Source of the DNA: Neurospora intermedia
Lineage: Eukaryota > Ascomycota > Sordariomycetes > Sordariales > Sordariaceae
Direction of reading: 5' to 3'
Length of the DNA stretch: 64,000 nt
Assembly: GCA_037102815.1 (NCBI GenBank)
Contig: BTPP01000005.1
Location: 3,410,001 to 3,474,000, forward strand
This document shows, one piece after another, positions 34,448 through 46,825 of the stretch. The notes under the pieces were generated by a model. That model was not told the DNA's origin, ran no database searches, and saw only the letters and a program-made list of their open reading frames with translations. Position 1 is the first letter of the stretch. The number at the start of each line of letters is the position of its first letter. The position numbers and the translations under genes were made by a program.

Positions 34448-35826
34448 GTGTAGTGTTGTTGTGGTGGTTGCGCGGTGTGAATGTGGCTCGGTTGGTTCAG
34501 TTGCTTGGGGACAAGGCTCCAACAGTATGTCGGGCTACCTATGATGCTCCTTTGCGGGGTTGTGTTGCTTGACTGCTGATGCGAAGAGGGGTGGCTAACA
34601 GCGGTGTTGATTATGGAGATGTAGAAAAAGGAGAATAGCGGTAGAAGAGCTTGTTGAGTTGTTTGCGAAAGAAGGTGTGGTGGTGGTGGGTTTGTTTTGT
34701 TGTTTGGCGGAAGGAAGGGTGGGAGTGGTGGGTGGGCGGGACGGGAAGGCGGCGGGCGGCGGGACAGCTCAGCTGCTGACGTTGGACATTTCTGGAGCTC
34801 CCGTCTCTCCGTCCGCGGGCAGCCAGGAGAAGGAGTGGAGACAGCGATTCCCTTCCCGCCCAGGCGGGCACCACCTACAAGTAGGAGCCGGGCAGTTGCT
34901 GATACCTTTTTGGCGGGCGGTCGACGGCTGGGCGGAGGAGTCACAACGGGCCTCCTGAAGCTACCTACAGGCTAGGCACAGCTGAGGCTACCATCGGGTT
35001 CCGTCTGGGGTAGGTTGGCCGCAGCTCGGCGGCTTCCCGTCGACTGGAGCCCACAAGACGAGGGACGGGGGACAGGCACAGAAGCCTGGAGAAAGACCAA
35101 GAATCTCAGCTCCATCACAACTGTACACATCACCCCTGGAAAGTTCGTTAGCTCGGTACTTACATGGGATTTGGACAGGGAAATGACAAGGGGGGGTGAC
35201 AGGGAGCAAAACCAGTAAAATATAGAAGGTAGTGAGGGGGGTTCTAGGTGGTTCGGGTGATTCTGGGCTAGTGTAAGAAGGTTTGTGTGTGTGTGCTCTG
35301 TTTACTCGTTCTCACTCTGAAATCAGGCAACTTTAGCCAATTAGAGCTCGTAGATAGACGTGTTCTGCCTTGCAACTCCCCCTGTAGAAGTATGTGGGGC
35401 AGGAACCAAGCTAACAAACTTTTAAGGGTCAATATGTACGAACCGCGGTCCATGCACTTAGAGTACCTCTAGTTACCGCTGCTTAGTGCTTAGTACATAC
35501 AAGTACTGTATGTCACTGAATTTCAACATATATTTACCATTACGATGGGCTCTTTTGATACTACCATACTACCTAGGTACAGAGAGCCGACTAAAGCATG
35601 TCGAGATGTCTTCCCCCGCACTCCATTCAACTTGGCATGTATGAGCCGACTGTTGTCATCACGTCCACGAATGAGGACGTGTACAAGTCTACATATGCAC
35701 TCATACCCTATTGAAAACTGATAGGTCGTCGAAACCATTCTCTCGTTTGCTTCACCTCCAACGGGATCCCTTTGGCGGTGGGGAGTAACCAGCCCGTGTG
35801 TTGTCCAGGCGCAGTGTTGAAATTCC
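34448..35826. other. 1.4 kb interval without supported genes
   Basis: It contains the leader and promoter of the YAG7-like gene (GGTGGTGG-type runs at about 34677-34740) and the 3' flank of CENP-W. No coding or RNA feature is recognised. Confidence 0.4.
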
Positions 35827-36257
35827 TCAACCCTTGAACTTGGCAAGAGTATCCTATTGCAGAAAAATGTCAACAAAAGGGGGTCAAAAAAAAGAGGGGG
35901 CGTGGTTGGGGGGAAGAAGAAAACTGACCGCAGTGACTTTCTTGACACTCCGACCTGTGATGCCCCGTTCACCCCCTTGCTTGGCTTCGATGGTAGCCTC
36001 CTTCATGAGGCTGTCAGTGTGTTAGCGTAAAACCGTTTCAGAAGGTGTAAGAAAGTGCTTCCTACGTTTGCATGAACAAAACATAATCGAGATAGATCTG
36101 CGGCAAACACGATGTTAGTGCGACGCGTTGGATTCTGGGAATAGTGGCATTGATTTTTGCCTACCATAACATCGACATTTTTGCTGACATTGCAGTTAGC
36201 GTGGGCCTTGACAATCTTCTTGACCGTCGCCCGCGGGTATGCTTTTTGGCCGGGCAT
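35827..36257 (-). CDS. cenp-w: CENP-W, histone-fold kinetochore protein
   Basis: Four small exons (36257-36165, 36097-36066, 36010-35929, 35853-35827) give 77 residues: KAYPRATVKKIVKAHANCNV, then VDVMIYLDYVLFMQTLMKEA, then RGITGRSVKKVT and ADTLAKFKG. This is the compact histone fold of CENP-W, with the LDY-x-LF-x2-L helix and the C-terminal VT-x-[DE]TLxKFKG motif of fungal members. CENP-W dimerises with CENP-T and binds centromeric DNA in the CCAN. The start at 36257 follows an in-frame non-ATG stretch. An open, well-biased frame further upstream on the same strand (36434-36596) may be an additional 5' exon. The gene is divergent from prefoldin 4. The family call rests on pattern only. Confidence 0.82.
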
Positions 36258-36674
36258 ATTTCCGCCCAACTCCTTGCAGTTGATTTGAATGTCGTGACAA
36301 CCTCAATGCCTAGGATGTCCCCGATACCATGTCCTTTGCTGCTGTGAATAGGCCAAACGTGCCCGTGGTTGATGTTGATGGTCGCTATCAGAGATGTTGT
36401 TTTGATGTTTTGGCGTTGCGCAGAGGACTTAGCACTAACACAGACGTTCTGACCAATCGGGTAGCAGAGCCTCAACCCCACCATGAGGTACCTGGATACC
36501 CCCCTTGGCGTCGATGAACAGCTCGCTGTGTGCCCCTGATGGATTCCAGGTGGGGTCAGACGGGAGCTTCGACGTCGCTTCGGAGTCGCTACCTCGTCAG
36601 TCGTCACCACCCAACAACTCTATCTAGTGTACTGCTACCGCTATCAAACATCACCAACCAACCCCACCGACACA
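36258..36674. promoter_or_regulatory. Divergent promoter, CENP-W / prefoldin 4, with a coding-like minus frame
   Basis: 417 bp between outward start codons. A 54-codon minus frame (36596-36434) encodes SELFIDAKGGIQVPHGGVEA then LLPDWSERL. Its codon choice is like that of real genes here, and a GTGTTA donor-like site lies at its end. It could be an extra exon of CENP-W or of an unannotated transcript. Confidence 0.4.
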
Positions 36675-37205
36675 ATGAACCGTCGCATGGCAAGTCCTTG
36701 GCCCATCAAGTTTGCTCTCTCGCCCTCGTCGCTAACCACTTCCTTAAACAGTTGAGTAAAGAGGACGAGGAGGCGGCCGGCGACGAGATCGAGGTCCGTC
36801 GCGAGGACCAGGACAAGATCAACAGGTTCAGCCGATTGCACCAGCGCGAACTCGCCCTCGAGGAGGAGCTCAAGAACAAAAACAAGGAGAAGGAGGAACT
36901 CGACGATTTGGAAACCGAGCTCGAGCTTGTCGAGGACGAGGAGGAGCTTGTCCAGTAAGTTGCAACAGCCAGCACGACACCTAGCCAGACACATGCTGAG
37001 ACCCGACAACAGATACAAGATTGGTGATTCCTTCTTCCACATTCCCCTCGAACAAGCCAAGGAGATGCTCGGCATCGCGGCCGCGAAACTCATCAAGGAG
37101 ATTGAAGCCCTCGATGACAAGCTTGAAACCATCCGCAAGGAAATGACTGGGCTCAAGGTGGAACTGTACGCAAGATTTGGAAAGACAATCAACCTCGAGA
37201 CATGA
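36675..37205 (+). CDS. gim3: Prefoldin subunit 4
   Basis: Three exons (36675-36689, 36752-36954, 37013-37205) give 136 residues. Prefoldin is the hexameric jellyfish-like chaperone that hands nascent actin and tubulin to CCT; subunit 4 is a beta-type subunit. Motifs in order: MNRRMLSKEDEE, EDQDKINRFSRLHQRELALE, LDDLETELELVEDEEELVQY, KIGDSFFHIPLEQAKEML and LYARFGKTINLE. The last matches the Gim3 ending YAKFGDNINLE. Intron 1 begins GCAAGT, a GC-AG intron with a GCTAAC branch and an ACAG acceptor. Splicing it gives M-L-S-K, which makes the small first exon necessary. Identification is secure. Confidence 0.93.
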
Positions 37206-38961
37206 GATCATGCCCGCAAACCATTTTGCCGCCTTGCATCACTTCCGAGGAGTGTGAACAATGCTTCCGTGTACAACACTGGCAACAGTTCCATCGACCA
37301 GGGCTGAGCAGTCGCTACCAACTTATACCACATCAACAACAACAACAACATGATCAAACTCGGGGGCAAATTACTGGATATAACGTGCATGTTATGTCAC
37401 TCAAAACCTCTCAGGTAGAGAGAGGCCAGACTCTTTTTGCGGTGCCGGCAGGCCAAATGCCCAATGAAGCATATTTGCAGCTCGCAGCGCCTGTACTGCA
37501 AGCCGCTCGCTGCCGGGCCTCGGCCCTATCACCCTATTCCACTGTCAACGGTTGTGTGTCAGTGGGAACCAGAAATACATTGTAAGACTTCCAAGTCCAT
37601 ACAACAACTTGATTCCGGCGTCCTTACCGTACTGACTGAAGCAGGTAATTTAACATAACTGATGTCAACCTGGAGCCTTATAGACTTCTTATCTTGGCGA
37701 TCCATGCCGGAATATGCACTTGCTAATACTTATAGAATTGGAGACGCGAGAATCGCATGTCCCATGCGCTATGATGTGCTTCAAGCAGGAACGGACTTGA
37801 CGCCTTGCCGTCGTTTCAGAGGTTGAATATGTGCCAATCACCCGATCCACGTCCCACTACCTTACTTTCACTCTATCGAACGAAATTGTTGCCGCGGACG
37901 GCTTGCCTTAGTCCAGGACACGACCTCAGGATCGCCAGTCTCTAACCTGCGTTCACTTGCATGGCCAGCCCATGGAATGCTGACCACTGTTCCAGTTGAT
38001 CAGTACAGCTCGAGCCAAGAATCTGCCGACTTTCGAATGAAGTTTTGCTTGATGTTCATGACAGAGTTTCCTGAAGTCGATCTGGAAAAACGGCTCGAGG
38101 CTGCAGACAGTGGTGAACAGATATATATATATATAAATATTGGCCCTCGACGTTCAAGTGACGATACCCCGAATCCAACCAGTTGGAAATAACCACATCC
38201 ACGGTTATGCTTCATCTCCGCAGGCCCCATCGAGCTCCATGTACTGACCGAGTCGACTCCGTCACCCTTCCCCGGCTGTTGACAATCCCTCGGCCGTTGG
38301 GATAAATCGGGGATTGTACATCACGAACGTCATGTCCACGTCGAGACCATCCCGTTTGTTGTCCCTGAAGACCTTAACCTTTTCACATGCCCAGCTCAAC
38401 TCCTCTCGCGCCACTGGCTACCGCCATGTTGGCAACGTCAGCGACCTTCTATCCTTGGCCATCCAGCTGGGACACCTGTCCTCCAACAAATTAGTCGCTG
38501 AAGCTTGATCTGGGGACTTTCATCGTTTTGAGGTGAGCATGCTTTGCTCAACGAAATATCACTTGGCCAGATGGAATAATGATGTGACTGACTTGTGGCT
38601 TGTTAGTTCACCAACTGTTACCCTGCACATCCTCGGATATCATCACTTCCATTCCCAAATCCCCTTCCCGTCATGCATACACTATATCTGTTTAAGCATG
38701 CATGACATATTCTTTCTTCATGACGAGTTATCATGGGCGAGACACATGCTTCGATTCTTGTTTTGTGATTCTGTTGTAATGATATCTAAACAATATGATG
38801 GCTCTATATCACCTCCTTTTCTCCATCGCTCGCCCGCTGTCAGGTTTTGGAATTGACCCTTTTTGTGTTCGTCTTGATTATTGTGGAACGATCTGACCTT
38901 CAACCAACCGTCGACCTCTCCGCTCCATTGAGTGGTCTGATGACCTCCATACTTTCGCACC
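37206..38961. other. 1.75 kb interval without supported genes
   Basis: 3' flank of prefoldin 4, then sequence with an AT repeat at about 38121-38137 and the promoter of the transporter gene. Short frames lack support. Confidence 0.4.
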
Positions 38962-41792
38962 ATGTCACACAATCTCGAAGAGAGCCCCGGTGATGATGAT
39001 CGTCGGCAATCCCAACTCACCGAAGCAGAACATGGTAATTCGAGATATGAAGATCGAGTTGACTCTGGTTTCGTGCAACGACCTGAAAACTCGGATGACG
39101 CACTACAGCCCAGCAAAGACAAGGAGTCCCTCCGTAACAAGAAGTCTACGGAACCGAGGAAGTTCTATCTCGTAACCCACAACTCAGGAGACGACAAGAG
39201 GCACCGTGGGAGCGAGTCTTCATACTCGTATGAGTCAGTGAATCTTGAACAACCCTTTCGCTTCGGCGAGTTCAATCCACTCGTCGGAGAGTCTCTACCT
39301 TCTCTGTCGATACGGGACAGTACTAGTGGTGAGCGCACATATGCTTCTCCAGGTTACATGGCCGCTTCTGCTAACCGATCCAACAGCTCCCAGAGCCAGC
39401 TTTCCAGACCCGGCAACCATCCCCATCAGCGGACATGCCAGTTCTTCATCCTCGTTCCACGAAAAGCCAACCACTGTTGAACCACGGGGGATCCCCTCCC
39501 AACTCCTGCCCCGAGCCAGCAGCATAACCAGCTTCGGCTTCATCGACGACGGTGAAGACACCATCATTTCCTGGGAAGAAAATGATCCAGAAAACCCGTA
39601 CAACTGGTCCTCCGGCAGGAAAGCCGCCATCTTACTGACGGCCGTCATGTTGATTCTCAACTCCTCCATGGGCAGCGCCCTACCCAGCAACGCCATCCCC
39701 TTTATCGTGGAGGAGTGGAAGATCGAGTCGGAACAGGAGACGGTCCTGCCCATTTCCATCTACCTGATCGGTGAGGCCTTGCAGTATTTTAGTTATTTCT
39801 CGCAAAGACTGACGGATTTAGGCTATGTGATGGGTCCGATCTTGTGGGCGCCGCTCAGCGAGCAGTATGGGCGCAGGAGACTGAGTATCGGGACGTTTGC
39901 CATGTTTACTTTGTTTACGTTGGCGTGTGCATTGGCTCCTCATTGGATTTCCTTTATCATTTTCAGACTGTTTTCGGGCATCTTTGCTAGTGCGCCTATT
40001 GCGCTGGTGCCGGGGATTATTGCGGATATTTACAATGAACCGAGGCAGCGTGGGAGAAGCATGGGGATTTTTATGGCTGTCAGTTTTCCCTTCCCTTTTC
40101 CCCCTTCATACAACCACTGACCACCCCCTCCCCTCACAGACTACAGTCTTTGGCCCTCTCATCGCCCCCATCATCTCCGGCTACGCCGCCACCACCATCG
40201 GCTGGCGCTGGGCCTTCTGGATCGGCCTCATGTACGCCGGCCTGACCTTGCTCCCTCTCTTCTTCTTGTTGCCCGAAACCTACGGCCCCATCCTCCTCCT
40301 CCGTCGCGCCCAGCACCTCCGACTCACCAACCCCAACGCCCACGTCATCGCCCCCCGCGAACTCGAAGACACCCAACACTCCCTATCCGAACTCACCACC
40401 ATCGTCCTCACCCGGCCCATCCGCATGATCCTCATGGAACCCATCGTGTCCACCAGCTGCGCTTACATCTCCCTCTGCTACGCCATCTTCTACATGACCT
40501 TTGAAGCCTACCCCTTCATCTTCATCGACCTCTACGGCCTCACCCCGGGCCAATGCGGGCTCACGTACCTCGCCATCGGCGTCGGCTGCTTGATTGCCTT
40601 GCCCATCTTCATGGCATGGGACTCCATCCTCACCCGCGCCCGGCACCGCAACGCCGCCTGGACTCGCCAGGAAGAATACCGTCGCTTGCCTTTAGCTTGC
40701 CTCGGCGGCCCCATGTTCGTCATCAGTCTCTTCTGGCTGGGCTTCACTTCCCGTTCTTCAGTCCCGTTCTGGATCCCCATGCTAAGCGGGATCCCCTTCG
40801 GCATGGGCTTCATGTGCGTGTTTCAGGCGCTGCTGAACTACCTAACAGACGCGTACGAGATCTTCGCTGCGTCAGCGAATGCGGCGGCTTCGTGCTCGCG
40901 GTCGTTGCTAGCGACGCTCTTACCGCTCGCGACGGCGCCCATGTTCCATCGCTTGGGCATTGCGGGCGCGTGTTCGTTATTGGGCGGATTGAGTCTGTTG
41001 ATGACGATGATGCCGTTTATTTTCCTGTGGCAGGGGGAGAAGATTAGAAGGAGTTCCAAGTTTTGTTTGTTGTTGAGGGAACGGAGGGAGGAGATGGAGA
41101 GGAAGATTGAGGAGCAGAAGAGGAGGAGGACGGGGATCATGATGACGATGAGGATGAGTGGTGTGTCGTCGTCGTCGAATGCTGCTGCTGCTGCTGCTGC
41201 TGGATTAAGATTCTCGGCTTATGGAGAAGGTATGGCGAGGACGGAGACGAGGGGGGAGGCGGGGAGGGTGTTGAGTGGAGGAGGAGGAGGAGCTATGGGG
41301 AACATTGCGGAGGAGGGACAGCAAGGGATTAAGAAGGATGTGGAAAAGGGGGAGATGGAGATTGACAAGGGGAAGGAGATGGAGATGGAGATGGAAGGGA
41401 GGAAGAGTTCTTCAAGTGGCAGCAACTACTCAAGCCACAGTGAACGGGGAGGTATTCAGGCCGATGGGATTTTACATGCGGATGATGGTGGGAGGAGGAC
41501 TGACAATGTGGCGAATCACGTCTCTGAGCGCTGCCCGGATTACGAAGGAGTTGATGAAGTGGGCGAGTCCTCATTCAGTCACGACCATGATCCTCCTCGG
41601 CCTGGTTCAGGTTCAAGAAGTGGTGGCTCATCAGCTACCGTGGCGGTTACACCTAGTCCTCCGCCGCCTCGGATCAGTGGCACACCTCATGATGAAGATG
41701 ACAGTGATGATGATGGAGGGGGGAAGTTGAATGGAGATGGGCTTGTTGTTGGAGGTCGGGAAGGAAAAGAAGGAAGAAGGATGAACGAATGA
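38962..41792 (+). CDS. MFS transporter, DHA1 (drug/polyamine:H+ antiporter) type
   Basis: Four exons (38962-39328, 39387-39770, 39822-40078, 40140-41792) give 886 residues. A hydrophilic N-terminus of about 215 residues precedes NPYNWSSGRKAAILLT. The MFS core follows. It shows the motif-A variant GPILWAPLSEQYGRRR between TM2 and TM3, LFSGIFASAPIALVPGIIAD in TM4, and TM5 with GPLIAPIISGYAATTIGWRW. The interdomain loop ends ELTTIVLTRPIRMILMEPIV. LLNYLTDAYEIFAASANAA and LPLATAPMFHRLGIAGACSL are typical of TPO1/FLR1-like DHA1 proteins. After the last TM (about residue 640) comes an unusually long cytosolic tail of some 240 residues, rich in E/K/M repeats and Gly/Ser. Substrate cannot be deduced. 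Plasma membrane is likely. Confidence 0.9.
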
Positions 41793-42467
41793 TAGGCTTC
41801 ACGAATGTTATGCATAGTACAATAACTAAGAAAGATAGATACTAACCAAGGAAAGGAATTGAATAAAAAAAGATAGAAAACAAAAGTGATTAGCACCGGT
41901 TAGTAGTGTCCGAACGTGCACCACCTACCTAGAGGTACTCATGCTTCTTCCGCGAAGGAAGATACTACAACAACTCAAGTGATTTAAGTACAGGTAAACA
42001 AGAAACAACGAGCACCATGGCGGGAAAAATGCGGGTGTTTGGTTACTCACACTTGATGGACAAATGTCACTGTTGTTCAATATGGAATAAAAGAACTCAT
42101 TGATGTAGAGGATGACATTTCGGCTGATAATCGCTTAAATACTACCTCTTGTTTTACTAACACAGCTGTTGTAAGTCGTTACAACAGAGAAAGGTTATCA
42201 CTACTTGTTTCCCAAACCACAAGTGATGGCCAGTAACGCAATGACAATGAGGCCCAGTTCCGCCTGGTTATTAACACACTCTTTCGGCGTGGTTATCAGG
42301 CCTTTCAACTTTTGCAGAACCACCAAACACTAGAAATGCACGTCGATTCTCTGCTCTGCACAATACCTAACACTTGAGAATCCATCATGTGGTAAAGCTA
42401 AGAAGGCACGAAACAACAAAAATAAAGATATTGAAAACCAGTGATGGTTCACTTCTTCCCCTTTTCC
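41793..42467. other. Convergent 3' region, MFS gene / disordered-protein gene
   Basis: 675 bp of AT-rich sequence between converging genes; nothing recognised. Confidence 0.4.
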
Positions 42468-45400
42468 CTACACATTGCCGGTGGCTATCTCCTGGATTGA
42501 AAGCGAGTTCTCCAAATGAGATCTGCGCTTGCTGTTTTTGGGAAACACTTGATCACTATCGTCTGACTCGTTTGCATCATCGATAGTCTGCGAATCATTC
42601 GGACCACTCCAGGTATTGTACTTCGACGAGCCAGAAGTGGCCGAATCACTTTGACACTGGCCATTTTCATCCGAAAATCTGACCTGATGTGTTCTCAGCA
42701 CCAATGTTGTATCACTCTTGACCGAACTCAGGTCGGTAATCTTGATTTCTGGCACAGCCGCTTTGTTCGAAATGGGGATAGACGACTGACGACTGCACTC
42801 TGGCGAGTACGACCGCGGAAAGGAGTGAAAAGAAGCATCGTTGAGAGAGGGAGAGCTGAGTGGCGTCGCAAACTTGTCAGTGGTAGCTGATGAATCCCCT
42901 CCACGACTCCTGGGGAAAGTCCCTGGCATAGTCAAATTCCGATGACTGCCGGCATTAGACTCATTAAGTTCATCATCGGAACCAACAGACAGAGTTACCC
43001 AAGGTCTGGGTCCGTCTTCCACCTCATTCGACGCCAAACGCTTCAGGCGCCTGATTTCTCGGCCCAATGCTTCGAGTTCTCGATAACCAGCCTCGGTGGG
43101 ATGGAGTGCAAGCTCTGGGTATTCCAGTGTGGCTCTTGCCTTGTCAAGATGCGATTCCCCGCACGAAACGTCTGATGATCTACGGGAATGAACAAGCTTG
43201 TTGAGGCCGGATTTGAGAACCTTTCCGAATTTGCTTGACATTGAGTTCTTCTGTCTGTGACCCATAACCCCATTACCGTGGCGGTTGGAAATATCCCCAG
43301 AGATCGTGGTCTGTGTAATCTCTTGGTTTGGCGGTCTGTGGGAAGCTGTTTGCTCGGGCCGAGCTTGGTCCGTATTCTCGTGGTCCTCATTTCGTTCTGC
43401 ACGGTTATACGAAGGAAACCTTGCCCATGCCTCTGGCAACTTTCGAGGCCTCTGTGCCTCGGGTCTTCGGCTCTCGAGTGACGATCTGCGCACACCTGCG
43501 ACGTTCGAAACATTATCGCTCAGCTCTGGATCGCTATCGAGTGTCTTGGCAGGAAGTTCAGTGGAAATGGACACGGGACTACTGCGTTGATCTTGGCCAC
43601 CAGGGCGCGCTCCTGGGTACGGATAGGGGTAATAAGTTTTGGGTGGAACGTCAAATGGTCGGTAGTCGCTATGTTTCCTTTTAGTACCTGTATGGCGTCT
43701 CCAGATTTCCTCTCTCACAGCAGATTGCCAAAGCTCTACTGTGCTATCATCACAGTCGGAGAATGGAAACTCGCTGCTTTGATGGAGCGTTTGCGGACCA
43801 ACATCACTGAGTGCAGATTTCTTGTGTCTTTGGGAATTAACCTGGGAATTGACCGGGCGTGATGTAGAGGACAATGGAGTGTTTTGCTCGTCGTCTACCT
43901 GACCGTCGAAGGAAGCCGGGGGAATTTTGACTCGTCGAGGTAGGCTCAAATGCAATCTCGCCAGCAGTGAGCGCTTCGACGGTTCGGCGCGTAGTTTTTT
44001 GGAATCGGTCGTTTTATCGAACCTTTTGGCGATATTGGAAGGTGCCCCATGCCCTAGATGGAATCGAGCAAAGCCCCTCTCCATCATATTTAGTTTTGGT
44101 ACCGATTGACGTTTGTTGATGGTATTGAATGCGACGCCTGATGGAACTAGCTCGGTCTGAGTGGCGGTGCCTCCATCAACAGGACTATCGAGCGAGCTCC
44201 CTCCCGTGGCCATGTTCGAATGGCTTTCACCAAAAGGACTGGACGAAAGAAGCCCTGTGATCTATTAGCATCCGAAAAGAAGTCGTTCATGATGGACTAC
44301 TCACATCGTAGTGGTGTCGCTGAAAGCAAGTTATGAGGACCCATGACACCTGATGGTAAATGCGATGAAGAAGTTCCTGCGCTAGGATCGGCGCTATGTC
44401 CAGCTGAGGGATATGCCGATGATGGGTTGGTAATGAGGCCAGCCTGACCGTTGGGCTGTCTGTGTGATGTCTCGGATTCGTGTGCCGCTGTCTGATCCGA
44501 GCTACCATGTCTCACAACATACCTACGAACTGTGTTTTGTTCCGACTCTGTATTTGCAGGGGATTCCTCAGGGCTGTTCAGAGTTTGTGTAGCAAGCTGC
44601 CGATGGATATCCATGTCATGAAGATGGACAATCTCAGGACGCTGAAGGCCAATGTCACCACCAGGATGATTGGGAATTGAGCTGCATCTCTTGAGCATGA
44701 CCACTTTAGCCTGTTCCACGCTTATTTCAGGATCACCGTCTCTATCCGAAGTCCTACCCAAGGAAAGTGACGGCGAACATGACCCAAGACCCTGGCTTCT
44801 GAGCCAAACACCCATTGGTGACTGATCCAACACGCATGGAGTTGCATTCCCAGGGGTGCGGGCTGAGGAAGAGCGTGGACGAGTCTCTGACTTGGACCGG
44901 CGTAGTAGCGGTACTGAACGTGAGGTAACCACCCTCGAAGCTGCTGCTTTGAGGAAGGACTCAGCATCTTGGGAGGAGCCATCATGGTCGATGAAGCCCA
45001 GAAAGTCTTCAAGTTGAGTGGCGCTGTAAGAAAGCCTCCAAGAACCCAAGGATGAAGTGTCAATAGTATTGGAACAGCGCTGCGGAGCCAAGACCGGAGA
45101 GGCTGGCATTTCTGGGAGTGAACTGCGTTCTCGAATTGGCTTCTGGATAACGGCTATTGTTGGATACTTAAGACTGTTTGCCCGGGGGCAGCTGTTTTCC
45201 TTGTTTGAACGGGGAGCCGCCTTTCCTAATGCAGAGACATCGGCACTGGACTTTGCAATGGATGAGGAGGTCGTATCGGAATGTGCCTCTCCCTCCTCTT
45301 TTTGGGCTACCGAGAACTCTAATGCATCACGGGGCCCTCCACCCGGAAGGTAGTCAAGCGAGGAAGATCTGGGCGGTGGCAGCACAGAGGAGACCTCACT

Positions 45401-45931
45401 CCGAGACCGCTCGTGGGATTGCTCAATGCGGAGTTCCTCTTGTATCCTTTTGTGCATCAGTCTCTTGAGCTCAGCCCGTCTTTGGATTTCCTCCTCGCTG
45501 CATCCAACGGCTGAGCGAGACTTTTTCTTTGGCAAGGAGTCTTGGGACAAGTGACGACGAATATTCTCTCTGACGAGCTGGAGAGTGCTGGTACTCTTGC
45601 TTGGCTCGGTCGATCTGCCTGGTAGGTCGTCCTCCGAGTCTTCAACCACGAGATCGCTCAAGTCGGCTGGTCCAATCGGAACAATAACAGAAGATGTTGC
45701 CAGTTGTAGCGATGTACCAGACTTGCTAGAAGAGTCTGGATAGGCGTCAACGGCCAGTGGAATGGCGATGACTGGGTTGGATGTAAGTGGTCCTGCAACA
45801 GGTAAGCGAGCAGGAGGAGGAAGTGCCGGAAGTGCACCCGAGGGTTTCGGAGTTTGATTCCTGGGGCTCGGTGTCGACGGCGTCACTGTTCTGGGAGGGC
45901 GAGGTACCCCACAACAGCAGAAGCCCGTCAT
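42468..45931 (-). CDS. Large Ser-rich disordered protein, function unknown
   Basis: Two exons (45931-44305 and 44254-42468, phase-1 intron with GTGAGT donor) give 1137 residues. I start at the only in-frame ATG near the 5' end, giving MTGFCCCGVPRPPRTV. The triple Cys near residue 5 is a plausible palmitoylation site. The open frame continues upstream to about 46099 behind a possible CATACAG acceptor, so an extra 5' exon may exist. The protein is Ser/Pro/Arg-rich with short charged helices (EEEIQRRAELKRLMHKRIQE near 190; LEALGREIRRLKRLA near 930) and a KENSCPRANSLKYP patch. No catalytic or binding domain is recognised. Such proteins in fungi are often polarity or cortex scaffolds, but that is speculation. 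Splicing joins two frames of about 1.7 kb each, which supports a single gene. Confidence 0.78.
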
Positions 45932-46825
45932 CGTCCAGGCTGCTATGTCGAGATGAAGTATTGGATCATCGGCTTCTTTCTCAAGGGGGAGTAGCCTTGC
46001 TGGTGTTTTGAGGCTTGCTAATGTTGCAGTGTTTCCAAAAAGGGAGTGTTGTAGTTTTCGCTGTGATGGGCTGGACAACACAGGGCCATCAAGACCCACT
46101 GTATGAGAAGCAGATCAGGGTAAAGATGCGAAAGGGAACAGCTCCAACAGCAAGACGAGGGGTGGAAGAGGGAAGAAGCTGACAAGAAGAGCAACCTGAA
46201 GCAGTCACACCGAGTGACAGGTCAAAGTTGACGGGCGTAGATGCAACATTGGTCCAATCTCCTGGGAGGCGTGATTCGAGCTATTCCTCTTGACGAGGAA
46301 GGTGAGGTAGTGTGTAAGTAGGTAAGTAGCGAAGGTGCGGAGGGAGGGGTTCAAGGTTCCTCAAGCCCAGGTTCCGAATCAATCGTGCGACTCTGATCAA
46401 GGTAAGACTGGACCTGTGATTGGATTACTAGGTACTTAAAAGGAAAGAACTTCAATTAGATTCAGTGACGATACCGAGTACCTTGGTAGTGTGATGGATC
46501 CCATGGTGGGAAATCTTGAGGGTCTGATCCATCATCACTCTTTCCCTATTTGCTTATAACTTTCCTGCTTCACTGCTTCAGTAGAGAGGTTGCCTGCCTT
46601 CAGCGGTAAGACATCTGCAGCGCTGTGGAAGGTGCAACAACTTTAACAACGTGAACGGCAAGTGCAGCTCACCATGACATGTAGAGATGAAAATCGGAAG
46701 TCGCGTGCTAGCATTTGCTCGATCACAGACCTGCAACACCAAACCAGCTGCACCTAGTATGCCTTGGCTCATCTAGAGATATCTCGGCATCGTCCCGGGC
46801 AGGAATCATGTAGAGCGTAACCACC
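45932..46825. other. Upstream region of the disordered-protein gene and 3' flank of phosphatase
   Basis: 894 bp. The part next to 45931 is open in the gene's frame and may include an upstream coding or leader exon. The rest is promoter plus the 3' flank of the acid phosphatase gene. No other feature. Confidence 0.4.
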
